Counted from the stretch's first letter, positions 9,096 to 17,462 are shown. The stretch is DNA of 42,098 nt from JBBDIM01 sp040880405 (GCA_040880405.1 JBBDIM010000049.1:1-42098), one strand, 5' to 3'. The notes: generated from the sequence alone by a model not told the origin. Made by a program: numbers and translations.

Positions 9096-9214
9096 GTTTG
9101 CTTGAACTATAGCGAACCGATTGAGCCCACTTGGGATGGAACCGACGCCACACCAAGCTCCGCCGTCATCAACCCTTCCGGCTGTGACGGCTTTAAGGAT
9201 TGCGCAGGTTTTCC

Positions 9215-10102
9215 CTACCGCGAAACTTCCGCGGTGATCGGGAAGTGATCCGATGGGGTGCGCCCTTCTTTGGCGGTCCGGTCGATCTTCGCGCCTAGGA
9301 TCTTCCAATCGCGGCTCACGCCGATCCAGTCGATTCGCGCTCCGCCGGTGTTTTCCTCCTTGAACCCGCTGAAGGTTCCTTCATCCGACTTCCGCTCCGG
9401 GTGGGCGACGCGGTAGGTATCGACGACAGGAGATTCCGCTCCCTCATTTGTGCCGAACATCGCCTTGTAAGGGGCGCTCCCTTCGCCTGCGTTAAAGTCG
9501 CCGGTGACGATTACCGAGCAGCCTTCGCCCAACTCCTGGGCTTTACGGCGGATTAAGCGAGCAGACTCCAATCGGGCGGTCGGTCCACGATGATCGAAGT
9601 GGGTGTTGAGAAATAAGACCGGCTTGGCGTCTTCCTGTTTTTTGTCCCGCAGCTTAACCCAGGTAACCATCCTCGGCAGGGAGCTATCCCAGCTTTTACT
9701 GCCGACCTGGTCTGGGTTTTCACTCAGCCAGAAGTGGCCACCATCAAGCTTCTCGAACCGCTCTTCCTTATAGAACAGAGCCATCATTTCACCCTTGAGC
9801 TGGCCGTCGGCCCGGCCGACTCCCAGTTGTCCGTAGCCTGGCAACTTCTCGACTAGGAAATCTCGCTGACCCGCCTCGGTCTCTTGAGTTCCCAGCAAGT
9901 CGGGCCCGTAGGCGTGAATCGTTTCCGCCACAAATTCCTTGCGATTCTCCCAGCGGTTCTCGCCATCATTTGCCGAGCCAAAGCGGATATTGAAGCTCAT
10001 CACCTTAATCGCCGACTCAGGCGTCTCTTCCGCAAGTGAAGTCCGCGAAGCACTAAGCGATAAGGCGAGTCCAAGGGCAAGCAAGCCAAGAAAATTCTTC
10101 AC
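9215..10102 (-). CDS. Secreted endonuclease/exonuclease/phosphatase-family hydrolase
   Basis: A member of the EEP metal-dependent phosphodiesterase/phosphatase superfamily. All core motifs are visible: MSFNIRFGS, the metal-binding Glu in GTQETEAGQ, LNTHFDHRG, the catalytic TGDFNAGEG, and the C-terminal SDHFPI. The N-terminus KNFLGLLALGLALSLSA is a signal peptide, so it acts outside the cytoplasm, on phosphoesters or sugar phosphates unknown. I chose GTG 10102 (295 residues): a GGAG sits 9 nt before it and the signal peptide begins at once. The alternative ATG 10147 has no ribosome-binding site and lies just after a strong hairpin (10153-10188). It is about 100 bp downstream of phoD, so both may serve phosphate scavenging. 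Confidence 0.88.
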   Translation of the reverse strand: MKNFLGLLALGLALSLSASRTSLAEETPESAIKVMSFNIRFGSANDGENRWENRKEFVAETIHAYGPDLLGTQETEAGQRDFLVEKLPGYGQLGVGRADGQLKGEMMALFYKEERFEKLDGGHFWLSENPDQVGSKSWDSSLPRMVTWVKLRDKKQEDAKPVLFLNTHFDHRGPTARLESARLIRRKAQELGEGCSVIVTGDFNAGEGSAPYKAMFGTNEGAESPVVDTYRVAHPERKSDEGTFSGFKEENTGGARIDWIGVSRDWKILGAKIDRTAKEGRTPSDHFPITAEVSR

Positions 10103-10152
10103 AGGAGCAAACTCCGCAGGGGGGTGGGGTAAGGGTGAGGACTTCATTCTAA

Positions 10153-10188
10153 CGCCGCGGGCAACGCGATGCGAACTTGCCCGCGGCG
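10153..10188. repeat. GC-rich perfect hairpin between phoD and the EEP-family gene
   Basis: The arms CGCCGCGGGCAA (10153-10164) and TTGCCCGCGGCG (10177-10188) pair perfectly over 12 bp with a 12-nt loop. No U-run follows on the minus strand, so it is not a textbook terminator. It could be a transcript-stabilising or processing structure downstream of phoD, and it argues against translation starting at 10147. Confidence 0.7.
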
Positions 10189-10203
10189 AAATAGGTGCGC
10201 CGG

Positions 10204-11784
10204 TTATGCCTGTTGGGCCCCCGGCTTGTTGCTTTCCACGACGAACGAGGCCCGGGTCACTAGCGGAGCGCCTGGTTTGTCGATGTACTCGACCACCTGG
10301 TAATCGCTCTTCCACTCTTTAGGCGTGACGGTGCAACTGACGTAACCGCGTTCGCCGTTAAAGAACTTGACAAACGGGTTACGCGACATCACGCTCTCGT
10401 GCTCACGTGGCTTTTCGATTCCATTGCCGCTAGAAGAGATGGAGGTGCCGACAAACTCCGTCGCCACCACCGGATCGCTCTCGTTGTCGAAATCAACCTG
10501 CAGGTCGTTCACCCAGTTTTTATGGATATCGCCGGTCAGGACCACCGGGTTGGGGATTCGCCGCTCGGCGATGAATTTGAGCAGTCGCGATCGGGGCACA
10601 TCGTAGCCGGACCATTGGTCCATGCTAAACCGATCTTGGTCCTCCGCGCCACGATTGGCTCGGCCCATCATCACCTGTTGGCCGAGGATGTTCCAGTTGG
10701 AAGTGCTGCGGAGCATGCCCGCCATCAACCATTTTTCCTGGGCGTCTCCCAGGAGCGTGGCATCCGGGTTGAAGACATCGCCGGCCAATGGGCCTGCCTT
10801 GTCGTTGTTCGGTTGGTCACTGCGGTACTGCCGCGTATCGAGCATGTCGAACTGGGCCAGCCGGCCGTAAGGGATGCGGCGGAAGATCTTCATGTCGGGG
10901 CCCTTCGGCATCGACCGCGCCCGCAGCGGCATGTTCTCGTAATAGGCCTGATAGGCGTTGGCGCGGCGGAGCAGTAAGTCCCGCGGTTCGACTCCCTTCT
11001 GTTCCGAGATGTCGGTCGCGTAGTTGTTGTCGACCTCATGGTCGTCCCAAACCACCAGCCAAGGGCAGAGGGCGTGGGCCGCTTGTAGGTGTTCGTCCGT
11101 GTGATAAAGCGCGAGCCGTGCGCGGTACTCAGCCAGCGTCTCGATTTCTCGGCTATTGTGCTGGCGGACGTTGTTCTCGCGGGCGGCACCTTCATAGATG
11201 TAGTCGCCCAGGTGCAGGATCAGGTCGAGATCCTCCTTCGCCATGTGCTCATACGCGGTGTAAAGACCCGATTCGTAATGCTGGCAAGAGGCGAATGCGA
11301 AACGGAGCTGGTCCGGCTTGGCGGAACGGCGGGGTGTGGTCCGCGTGCGGCCGACCACTGTTTGGGCGTCGCCACAACTGAAGCGGTACCAATACCACCG
11401 ATCAGGCTCCAGGCCGCTCACCTCGACATGCACCGAGTGCGCGAGCTGCGGCGTGGCCAGCGCGGTTCCCTTCTTGACGATGTCCTGCATCGCATCGTCC
11501 GAGGCGATCTCCCACCGCACTGGGTAGATTTCCCCAGGCAATCCGCCATCTTCGGCCAACGGCTCTGGCGCGAGCCGGGTCCAGAGGACCATCCCATCCG
11601 GGGAGGGATCACCGGAGGCGACCCCCAGGGTAAATGGATCGGACTTGAACGTGGGGTTTTCCCGACTTTGCCCCAGGGTCATCCCACCCAACCAAGGCAA
11701 CACGGCCAGCGAGGCCCCGGACAAAATGAACTGACGGCGATTGGTGGCCAATTCGGAGGCTAAAGACCAGGTTTGTCGCGTCAT
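10204..11784 (-). CDS. phoD: Alkaline phosphatase D (PhoD), Tat-exported
   Basis: A 526-residue PhoD-family phosphomonoesterase/phosphodiesterase that releases phosphate from organic esters outside the cytoplasm. A twin-arginine signal (NRRQFILSGASLAVLPWLGG, Arg16-Arg17) matches the usual Tat export of PhoD. The N-terminal PhoD domain has GVASGDPSPDGMVLWTRL. Metal-site motifs are FASCQHYESG, HLGDYIYEGAA, VVWDDHEVDNNY and the late LTGDIHKNWV. The start at 11784 is backed by GGAG 7 nt upstream. The length fits the family (500-580). The downstream EEP-family gene, about 100 bp away on the same strand, may be cotranscribed. No Pho box could be identified by eye. Confidence 0.93.
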   Translation of the reverse strand: MTRQTWSLASELATNRRQFILSGASLAVLPWLGGMTLGQSRENPTFKSDPFTLGVASGDPSPDGMVLWTRLAPEPLAEDGGLPGEIYPVRWEIASDDAMQDIVKKGTALATPQLAHSVHVEVSGLEPDRWYWYRFSCGDAQTVVGRTRTTPRRSAKPDQLRFAFASCQHYESGLYTAYEHMAKEDLDLILHLGDYIYEGAARENNVRQHNSREIETLAEYRARLALYHTDEHLQAAHALCPWLVVWDDHEVDNNYATDISEQKGVEPRDLLLRRANAYQAYYENMPLRARSMPKGPDMKIFRRIPYGRLAQFDMLDTRQYRSDQPNNDKAGPLAGDVFNPDATLLGDAQEKWLMAGMLRSTSNWNILGQQVMMGRANRGAEDQDRFSMDQWSGYDVPRSRLLKFIAERRIPNPVVLTGDIHKNWVNDLQVDFDNESDPVVATEFVGTSISSSGNGIEKPREHESVMSRNPFVKFFNGERGYVSCTVTPKEWKSDYQVVEYIDKPGAPLVTRASFVVESNKPGAQQA

Positions 11785-12106
11785 GGCAATTCTCCAGCGG
11801 GGGTGGGCAGGCTGCAAGGTTTGGGATACGAGCCCCGAGTTTAACTGCATTGCGCGACGATTTCCAATCGCCCCACCCGATGAAGTCCCCCGCATTCATC
11901 AACTCTTCATCTGAAAAGGCGGGAAGGGGAATTTTTTCCCCAACCGCAATCACTAACGAGCGGCGGGGTTAAACCCCGCCGCTCAGTGCGCGGGACGAGA
12001 ATTTTTCCCCAACGTCAATCGCGACAAGTTATGATGGAGAGACGTGGATCCGACGCGCGGACCCCTATTCTGGCAGTTGACGACAGACAGGCGGAGCAAC
12101 TTAACC
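11785..12106. other. 322-bp divergent promoter region with a tight hairpin
   Basis: The space between phoD (-) and the membrane protein gene (+). It has a perfect palindrome at 11958-11984 and a near-direct repeat around it: GAATTTTTTCCCCAACCGC at about 11930-11948, and GAATTTTTCCCCAACGTC at about 11999-12016. Both promoters must lie here; none could be assigned. Confidence 0.5.
11958..11984. repeat. 27-bp palindrome with 13-bp arms and one-base centre
   Basis: GAGCGGCGGGGTT pairs with AACCCCGCCGCTC around a single central A. It is flanked by two near-identical copies of an AATTTTTCCCCAAC sequence. A similar AACGAGCGGCGG fragment appears at about 22657, so it may belong to a dispersed family. 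Confidence 0.75.
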
Positions 12107-12820
12107 ATGCGGTTTGTGGTACGAGGCAAGGACCCGGACGGGACCCGGCTAGAGATGCTGGTCGAGACGAGCAACCCGACCACCGCCGTGAAAACGGCCC
12201 GGCGGATGCGGCTGTCAGAGATCTACGTCCGTCCGGAGACCGAAACCGATGGTCCTGCGGCCAGTAGCGACCACTACGCCGACAATGGCGGCAGTCTGGC
12301 CGTGCGGCTTGCCTATCTCGTGGTCCTGATTACCCCGCCGCTGATTTATTTCTCGCTCCCTACGGCCCTCATCGCGACCGCGGTTCTCGCGCTACTCATG
12401 GCGATGGCCTTGCCGCGGTTTCCCTTGAAGATGCCCGAGACCGCCTGGGGCGTGGAACTTGCCTGCTCAAAACTGGGTGGACCCGCGGGTCGGATGACGA
12501 TCGTCTCGCTGCTGCTCCTCAATTGGGTGTTTCCGGTGTTGGTGATGGCTTGCCTGCCGGTGGTTGGGTACCTGACACCGACCAATTTGAACGAGCTGAC
12601 CCAGTTGTGGCTGGGAAAGATCTTGGCCACGACTGAAGATTGGACCTGGTGGCCGCTCGTCTGCATGGCCGTAACCTGGGCCTTCCACCTACTAATCACC
12701 ATCCCGGCCCGGCTGGCCCTAAGCGACCAAGTCCGCGACCACGCCTGGCGGGTAAAGAGTTCACCCGCCCCAACCGAATCAACCGCCGGCACCGCCAAGA
12801 CAAACGGGCATGCCGTTTAG
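12107..12820 (+). CDS. Small membrane protein of unknown function
   Basis: From ATG 12107 the product is 237 residues. The N-terminal 45 residues form a small soluble module (MRFVVRGKDPDGTRLEMLVE and TTAVKTARRMRLSEIYVRP) that looks like a short alpha/beta domain. About four membrane segments follow: around residues 66-90 (two adjacent hydrophobic stretches), 125-150 (TIVSLLLLNWVFPVLVMACL) and 185-205 (WWPLVCMAVTWAFHLLI). The C-terminus is charged and cytoplasmic-looking. GGAG 10 nt before the ATG supports the start. No family was recognised. It ends 2 bp before a nested inverted-repeat block and is convergent with pheT. Confidence 0.8.
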   Translation: MRFVVRGKDPDGTRLEMLVETSNPTTAVKTARRMRLSEIYVRPETETDGPAASSDHYADNGGSLAVRLAYLVVLITPPLIYFSLPTALIATAVLALLMAMALPRFPLKMPETAWGVELACSKLGGPAGRMTIVSLLLLNWVFPVLVMACLPVVGYLTPTNLNELTQLWLGKILATTEDWTWWPLVCMAVTWAFHLLITIPARLALSDQVRDHAWRVKSSPAPTESTAGTAKTNGHAV

Positions 12821-12821
12821 T

Positions 12822-13262
12822 CTGGGACCGCCGACGTCCCGTCGGCCTACGCAACCAACCAGCCGGCGGGACAAAGGGCGAGCACGACACCGATCTGAGA
12901 GAAACGGGTGCCATGCCCACGCCCTCCAACGTGGGCATGTTTTGGCGGGTAGATTATCCACTGGTAACTCGATTAACAACCAGCGAAACGACGGACCGCT
13001 AAACTACGGTTAGTGGACCCTCTTGGTAGTTCGCACTCACCGGGCAAGCCGCTAATGGCCCTCTGTCGCGCCGGCAATATTGACTGATGGAACCGAGACG
13101 GCGTCCGGACTTCTCAGAAAAGATAGGATCATCGCGCACTTCTCATGCCCACGTTGGAGGGCGTGGGCATGGCACCCGGTAATAGGCCCGGCGTCATTCC
13201 AGGGTAAGGGCATCGCCAGGCGTGTGTTTGCCTTGGGCCGACGGGGACGTCGGCGGTCCCAG
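12822..13262. repeat. Nested inverted-repeat block filling the pheT convergent intergenic region
   Basis: The outer arms at 12822-12847 and 13236-13262 are reverse complements (CTGGGACCGCCGACGTC core; one extra base in one arm). The inner arms at 12905-12939 and 13144-13178 are 35-bp exact reverse complements, and each is itself a hairpin (CATGCCCACG/CGTGGGCATG). The block begins 2 bp after one stop codon and ends 4 bp before the pheT stop codon. It could work as a bidirectional transcription barrier, or be a non-autonomous mobile element. Confidence 0.85.
13067..13178. repeat. Dispersed ~112-bp repeat unit, variant copy
   Basis: It has the order TCGCGCCGGCAATATTG, CTGATGGAACCGAGACGG, GTCCGGACTTC, AAAAGATAGGATCATC, CGCACTTC, then the CATGCCCACG hairpin. 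It is most like the copies at 26941-27053 and 41946-42098; the latter shares the CGCCG-CAATAT start. Confidence 0.7.
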
Positions 13263-13266
13263 GGGG

Positions 13267-15282
13267 CTATGCCAATAGTTTCGCCCCGGTGGCTTCTTCG
13301 CAGGCGCTAACCATTTGATCTCGCAGACTGTCCGCTTCTTCGCCGGTGAGGGTGCGGTCGGCCGAGCGGAGGGTGATGCTCAATAGGATCCGCTTTTTGC
13401 CGGGTCCGTCCCGTTGGGGGTCGCGGAAGATTTCGCGGAAGGTGACGTCTTCCAGCAGTTCGGTCCCGATCGACTTGGCGGCCGACGAGAGCTGCTGCCA
13501 GGTGATCTCTTCGTCGACAATCAGGTTCAGGTCTCTGGTCATCGCCGGCTGCGTGCTAAACTCCTGATGCTGCGGCACCAGAACCGCCGCCGCTTGTAGC
13601 ACTCCCAAATCGAGTTCCGCCACGGTCGAGCCGAGGGGTAAATCGAACCGCTTGCTGACCGAGTCGCTGACCGTGCCCAGGAAGCCGAGCGTCTTGCTGT
13701 CGAGCTTCAGCAGGCAGCCTTGGCCGGGGGCAAACATATCGCAGTTGTACGGAATCGCTTGAATGACTTCGTCGGGGCAAAGCGACTGAATCAGCGTCTC
13801 GACTACCCCTTTCAATCCGTAGAAATCGGCACCGCTGGTCAGGCCAATCATGTACCGCTCGTCCGGCAATTTTTGTTGCCGGGGCAGATACACCTTGGCG
13901 ATCTCGTACAGTTCGATCTGGCCGTAGTTGAACTTCTCGTTATTCCGCCGCGCCCCGAGCAGACTGGGCAGCAGGCTCACCCGAAGCCGATCCTCCCCTT
14001 TAACCATCGCCGTGCTGGCGGTCAAAGGCAGGACTTCGGTCCAACCTTGAAATTGCCCGCTCCAGGTGGCGCTCACGACGCTGCGGGTCAGCGTCTCGTC
14101 GAAGCCCATCCCGCACAAGCCATGACGAACCCGATCGCGGACTCGGTCGAGATCACTCGTGTGCGAGGCGGCGATCGCCACGCCGGCATGTTCCGGGATT
14201 TTGTCGTACCCATGAATCCGAGCGACCTCTTCCACTAAGTCGATTTCGCGCGTCAGGTCGCGCCGCCAAGTGGGCGGGATGACGGTAATACCGGCGTCGT
14301 CGGAGGCGTGTTCGAGATTGCCGAGCTGCGTCAAGATGCGTCGCACTTCTTCCAGCGGGATCTCGATTCCCAAGATCCGCGGCAACTGGCTCAGCCGCAA
14401 AGTGATTGGCTCGCGGGGTGCCGCCTCATGGCCGGCGAAGGCGCGTTCACCCACGAGTTGGCCCCCGGCGGTTTGCAAAATCAGTTCGCAGCAGCGACGA
14501 CTGGCCCAGTCGATCATCTCCGGATCGACACCCCGTTCGAATCGGTAGGAGGAATCGCTTTTGAGTTTCAGCTGCCGTGACGTGGTCCTCACCGGCAACG
14601 CCGCGAACTCCGCCGCTTCGATCAACAGGTCGGTAGTGTCCTCTTGGACTTCGGTATCGGCTCCGCCCATCACGCCCGCCAAGGCGACCGCCCCTTCGGC
14701 GTCGGCGATCACGTAGTCGTCGGTCAGCAGGTCGTAGGTGCGATGATCGATCGCGTTGAATTTTTCACCCTTGGTGGCGCGGCGGATAGTGATCGTCTCG
14801 CCGCGGAGCCGGCTCAGGTCGAACGCGTGCAGCGGCTGACCGATCTCCATCATCACGTAGTTGGTCACGTCCACCACGTTGTTGATGACGTTAATGCCCA
14901 ACGTCTCTAGCCGCTTGGCCAGCCACTCAGGGCTGGGGCCGATCTTCGCGCCGCGAATCACGCGCGCGATGTAGCGTGGGCAAAATTCCTCGTCCTTGAT
15001 CTCGATCTGGACCGGGGTTTTCTTCTCGGCATCGTTGCCCGCGACGGCGGCTTGGGGGATGTTCAGGGGGAGATCGAACAGCACGCCGATTTCCCGCGCG
15101 ATCCCGATATGACCCAGCCAGTCGGGCCGGTTGCTGGTGACTTCCAAATCGAGCTGCCGATCGCTACCGACGCTTTCGGCCCCATCGAAGTTCAGCCCGG
15201 CAAGCGTCAAACGCTCGCAGACCTCCTCTTCGGAGATGTTCAGTTCGAGGTACTGTTTCAGCCAATCCCAGGAAACCAACAT
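13267..15282 (-). CDS. pheT: Phenylalanyl-tRNA synthetase beta subunit, short form
   Basis: The beta chain of the alpha2-beta2 enzyme that charges tRNA-Phe. It has 671 residues against about 790-800 in the usual bacterial form. It opens MLVSWDWLKQYLELNISEEE and passes straight from LTLAGLNFDGAES to LDLEVTSNRPDWLGHIGIAR, so the OB-fold (EMAP/tRNA_bind) domain normally inserted there is absent. The B3/4 editing region, the B5 region (ITLRLSQLPRILGIEIPLEE) and the core fold are present. The C-terminal FDX-ACB anticodon-binding domain (QPAMTRDLNLIVDEEI to the end) is also present. pheS lies 27 bp upstream on the same strand. It is the last gene of the translation block and is followed by a large inverted-repeat block. 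Confidence 0.96.
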   Translation of the reverse strand: MLVSWDWLKQYLELNISEEEVCERLTLAGLNFDGAESVGSDRQLDLEVTSNRPDWLGHIGIAREIGVLFDLPLNIPQAAVAGNDAEKKTPVQIEIKDEEFCPRYIARVIRGAKIGPSPEWLAKRLETLGINVINNVVDVTNYVMMEIGQPLHAFDLSRLRGETITIRRATKGEKFNAIDHRTYDLLTDDYVIADAEGAVALAGVMGGADTEVQEDTTDLLIEAAEFAALPVRTTSRQLKLKSDSSYRFERGVDPEMIDWASRRCCELILQTAGGQLVGERAFAGHEAAPREPITLRLSQLPRILGIEIPLEEVRRILTQLGNLEHASDDAGITVIPPTWRRDLTREIDLVEEVARIHGYDKIPEHAGVAIAASHTSDLDRVRDRVRHGLCGMGFDETLTRSVVSATWSGQFQGWTEVLPLTASTAMVKGEDRLRVSLLPSLLGARRNNEKFNYGQIELYEIAKVYLPRQQKLPDERYMIGLTSGADFYGLKGVVETLIQSLCPDEVIQAIPYNCDMFAPGQGCLLKLDSKTLGFLGTVSDSVSKRFDLPLGSTVAELDLGVLQAAAVLVPQHQEFSTQPAMTRDLNLIVDEEITWQQLSSAAKSIGTELLEDVTFREIFRDPQRDGPGKKRILLSITLRSADRTLTGEEADSLRDQMVSACEEATGAKLLA

Positions 15283-15309
15283 GAGCGTATCTTTGGGTGG
15301 AAGTTGATA

Positions 15310-16359
15310 TTAAAACTGCGAGAGGAATCGCACGTCGCTATCGTACAGGTAGCGGATGTCGTTGATTCCGTGGCGTCGCATGCAGAGCCGCTCGACACCC
15401 AGGCCGAAGGCGAAACCGCTGACCTTCTCCGGATCGTAGCCGACCGACCGCAGCACGTTGGGATCGACCATCCCGGCCCCACCGAACTCTAGCCAGGTAT
15501 CGCGCCACCGCATGTCGACTTCGACACTCGGTTCGGTGAAGGGGAAGAACGATGGGCGGAATCGGATCTCGACATCCTCTCCCAGGTAACTGGTCGCGAA
15601 CAGCCGCAGCACGTATTTCAGGTCGGCCATCGTGACGTGGGTGTCGATCAACAGCCCTTCGATCTGATGGAACATCGCGTAGTGCGTGGCGTCGATCTCG
15701 TCCGGACGGTAGACGCGCCCCAGCGAAACAATCCGCACCGGCGGCTTTTGGTTTTCCATCACGCGGATTTGGACGGTGCTGGTTTGGCTCCGCAGGAGCT
15801 GGTTGCCACCTTCACTTTTGGCTCCATTGCTGCCCGCCGTGCTGAGATAAAAATTATCCAGCGGATCTCGGGCCGGGTGTTCCAGCGGGATATTGAGGGC
15901 CTCGAAGTTGTGCCAGTCGTCCTCGATCTCTGGCCCTTCGACCGCCGAGAACCCCAGCCGGCCCATGATATCTTTCAGCTCGTTGATCGTCTGGGTGATC
16001 GGATGGATGTGTCCCATCCGTGGCCGACGACCAGGCAGCGTGACATCGAACGCTTCGCTTTTGCCGCCGGAAGAGACCGCCCCGTCAATCGCATCGACCG
16101 CCGATTGAAACAGCGATTCGATCTTCTGTTTCACTTCGTTGAAACGCTGACCTGCCTGCGGCTTGTCCTCTTTATCGACCTTACCCAGCCCCTTTTGGGT
16201 CGACTTGAGCTTGCCGCTTTTGGCCCCCAGAAACTCAATCCGCGCCGCCTCCAGTCCGTCGCGATCGATCTTGTCCATCGCTTCGTTGAACCGAGCGGTG
16301 GCGGATTCGGCCAGGTCGTCCAGTTGTTTGATGAAATCGTTCAGCGACATGGTATCCAT
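15310..16359 (-). CDS. pheS: Phenylalanyl-tRNA synthetase alpha subunit
   Basis: The catalytic alpha chain, 349 residues, of normal length. The N-terminal coiled coil (about 1-90) for tRNA binding is followed by the class II core. Motif 2 is seen in RIVSLGRVYRPDEIDATHYA and MFHQIEGLLID, and motif 3 in SGFAFGLGVERLCMRRHGI near the C-terminus. It starts at ATG 16359; ATG 16350 (MSLNDF) is an alternative with equally weak ribosome-binding context. A Rho-independent terminator (16384-16414) ends only about 25 bp upstream. No promoter fits in between, so expression probably depends on readthrough of that structure. Confidence 0.96.
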   Translation of the reverse strand: MDTMSLNDFIKQLDDLAESATARFNEAMDKIDRDGLEAARIEFLGAKSGKLKSTQKGLGKVDKEDKPQAGQRFNEVKQKIESLFQSAVDAIDGAVSSGGKSEAFDVTLPGRRPRMGHIHPITQTINELKDIMGRLGFSAVEGPEIEDDWHNFEALNIPLEHPARDPLDNFYLSTAGSNGAKSEGGNQLLRSQTSTVQIRVMENQKPPVRIVSLGRVYRPDEIDATHYAMFHQIEGLLIDTHVTMADLKYVLRLFATSYLGEDVEIRFRPSFFPFTEPSVEVDMRWRDTWLEFGGAGMVDPNVLRSVGYDPEKVSGFAFGLGVERLCMRRHGINDIRYLYDSDVRFLSQF

Positions 16360-16383
16360 CGGGTAAGGTCAGGAAGGAGGAAC

Positions 16384-16414
16384 AAAAAAAGCCGCCGAAA
16401 GGATTCGGCGGCTA
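16384..16414 (-). terminator. Rho-independent terminator or attenuator before pheS
   Basis: On the minus strand a perfect 9-bp stem GCCGCCGAA/TTCGGCGGC with a 4-nt loop is followed directly by seven T. It lies between rplT and pheS, ending about 25 bp before the pheS ATG. Its position in the leader of pheST, with no room for a promoter after it, suggests an attenuator that tunes pheST to Phe-tRNA supply (inference by analogy with enterobacterial pheST). No convincing Phe-rich leader peptide with a standard start was found. Confidence 0.8.
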
Positions 16415-16481
16415 AATTCCAGTCGTGATGGGCGGACGTCGGAAAAAGTACCCTGCAATGGGTTACGTGACCGACCAGGTG

Positions 16482-16838
16482 TTACGCCGCCAAGGCCGAT
16501 TTCACCTGCTCCACCACCTTGTCGAAGCCAGCCGGATCGTGAATCGCCATTTCCGAGAGGGATTTGCGGTTCAGCTCGATCCCTGCCTTGCCCAGGCCGT
16601 GGATCAGTTGGCTATACCGCAGACCACGCATCCGGGCGGCGGCGTTCAGACGGATGATCCACAGCTTGCGGAACTCACGTCGACGCACCCGACGATCGCG
16701 GAAGGCGTACACGCCAGCTCGGATCAAGGTTTCCTTCGCGGTACGCAAAAGGCTACCACGACCACCACGATAACCCTTGACCTTCTTGAACAGACGGCGT
16801 TTGGCCTTATTACGAGCCGCGCCTTTGGTCGTTCTCAT
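16482..16838 (-). CDS. rplT: 50S ribosomal protein L20
   Basis: 118 residues, full length, highly basic. Family signatures are plain: MRTTKGAARNKAKRRLFKKV, GYRGGRGSLLRTAKE, and VYAFRDRRVRRREFRKLWI with RLNAAAR. L20 binds 23S rRNA and is required early in large-subunit assembly. A GAGGA ribosome-binding site lies 9 nt before the ATG. It follows rpmI by 125 bp on the same strand. In many bacteria L20 also represses this operon by binding its mRNA; no leader structure for that was identified here. Confidence 0.98.
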   Translation of the reverse strand: MRTTKGAARNKAKRRLFKKVKGYRGGRGSLLRTAKETLIRAGVYAFRDRRVRRREFRKLWIIRLNAAARMRGLRYSQLIHGLGKAGIELNRKSLSEMAIHDPAGFDKVVEQVKSALAA

Positions 16839-16963
16839 CGAATCTTATCCTCGTTTTGTCCACAAGGCCCTCTCCCTGGTGAGGGAAAGTGTTGTGTGCC
16901 CGTGTACGGGAATGGAAAACCGGTCGTTCCACGCTCGGAACGACACCTAACGTAAACGTCCGC

Positions 16964-17167
16964 CTAGTAGCTGTATCCACACAGCGCGGCGTGGATCATG
17001 GGCTCATCAACTGTGGCCAGAACGGCGGTACCGCGGAGGTTCCGCTTCCGCTTCTGGCTCATCCGCGAGGCCAAGTGGCTGGTCCCGGCGCTGCGATGCT
17101 TCACCTTACCGGTACCGGTCAGGCGGAATCGCTTCTTCGTCCCTTTATGGGTCTTCTGTTTGGGCAT
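16964..17167 (-). CDS. rpmI: 50S ribosomal protein L35
   Basis: 67 residues from ATG 17167, basic, with the L35 signatures MPKQKTHKGTKKRFRLTGTG, KVKHRSAGTSHL and SQKRKRNLRGTAVL. The frame is open further upstream, but that part has no family similarity and runs into a palindromic repeat, so the MPKQKTHKG start is right. Normally it lies directly downstream of infC. Here infC is 2.6 kb upstream, beyond two opposite-strand genes, so rpmI must have its own promoter. Confidence 0.96.
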   Translation of the reverse strand: MPKQKTHKGTKKRFRLTGTGKVKHRSAGTSHLASRMSQKRKRNLRGTAVLATVDEPMIHAALCGYSY

Positions 17168-17300
17168 CGCCTTAATCGCTTCTGCAAAGTGACTATCTTC
17201 AGTCGATGGGAAACCCAACATTCTACGCAGGTTTGTCCGAGGCCGGTAGGGGGATTGGGCCTGAAATGGAAAATCCTTACCCACGCAGGGTTTGTGACCA

Positions 17301-17374
17301 GGGGATGAGTTCAATTACCAAGAGTCGGAGGTCACGAAGTTTAAACCGCGGTCCCCGTAATTGAACTTATCCCC
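17301..17374. repeat. 74-bp palindromic element, copy 1
   Basis: The 18-bp terminal inverted repeats are GGGGATGAGTTCAATTAC (17301-17318) and GTAATTGAACTTATCCCC (17357-17374), with one G:U-compatible mismatch. The interior holds AAGAGTCGG and CCGCGG. The reverse complement of the element at 17463-17536 has the same length, the same ends and the same interior words. Confidence 0.85.
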
Positions 17375-17462
17375 TTACGTGGCTTGTGCATAAGCCAACG
17401 GCTATCCGACTTGCCAAGTGAGTTGATGGGGGAGATTGTTGCTGAGAATGGGGCGATTGGAG

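Noticed and set aside
12822..13262. Insertion sequence with inverted ends
   Set aside because: The block has inverted arms but no transposase frame inside, and no clear target-site duplication at its borders.
16415..16481. Phe-containing leader peptide for pheST attenuation
   Set aside because: The frame with TTT TTC ending at the stem base has no ATG, GTG or TTG start and only two Phe codons, so it was not annotated as a gene.
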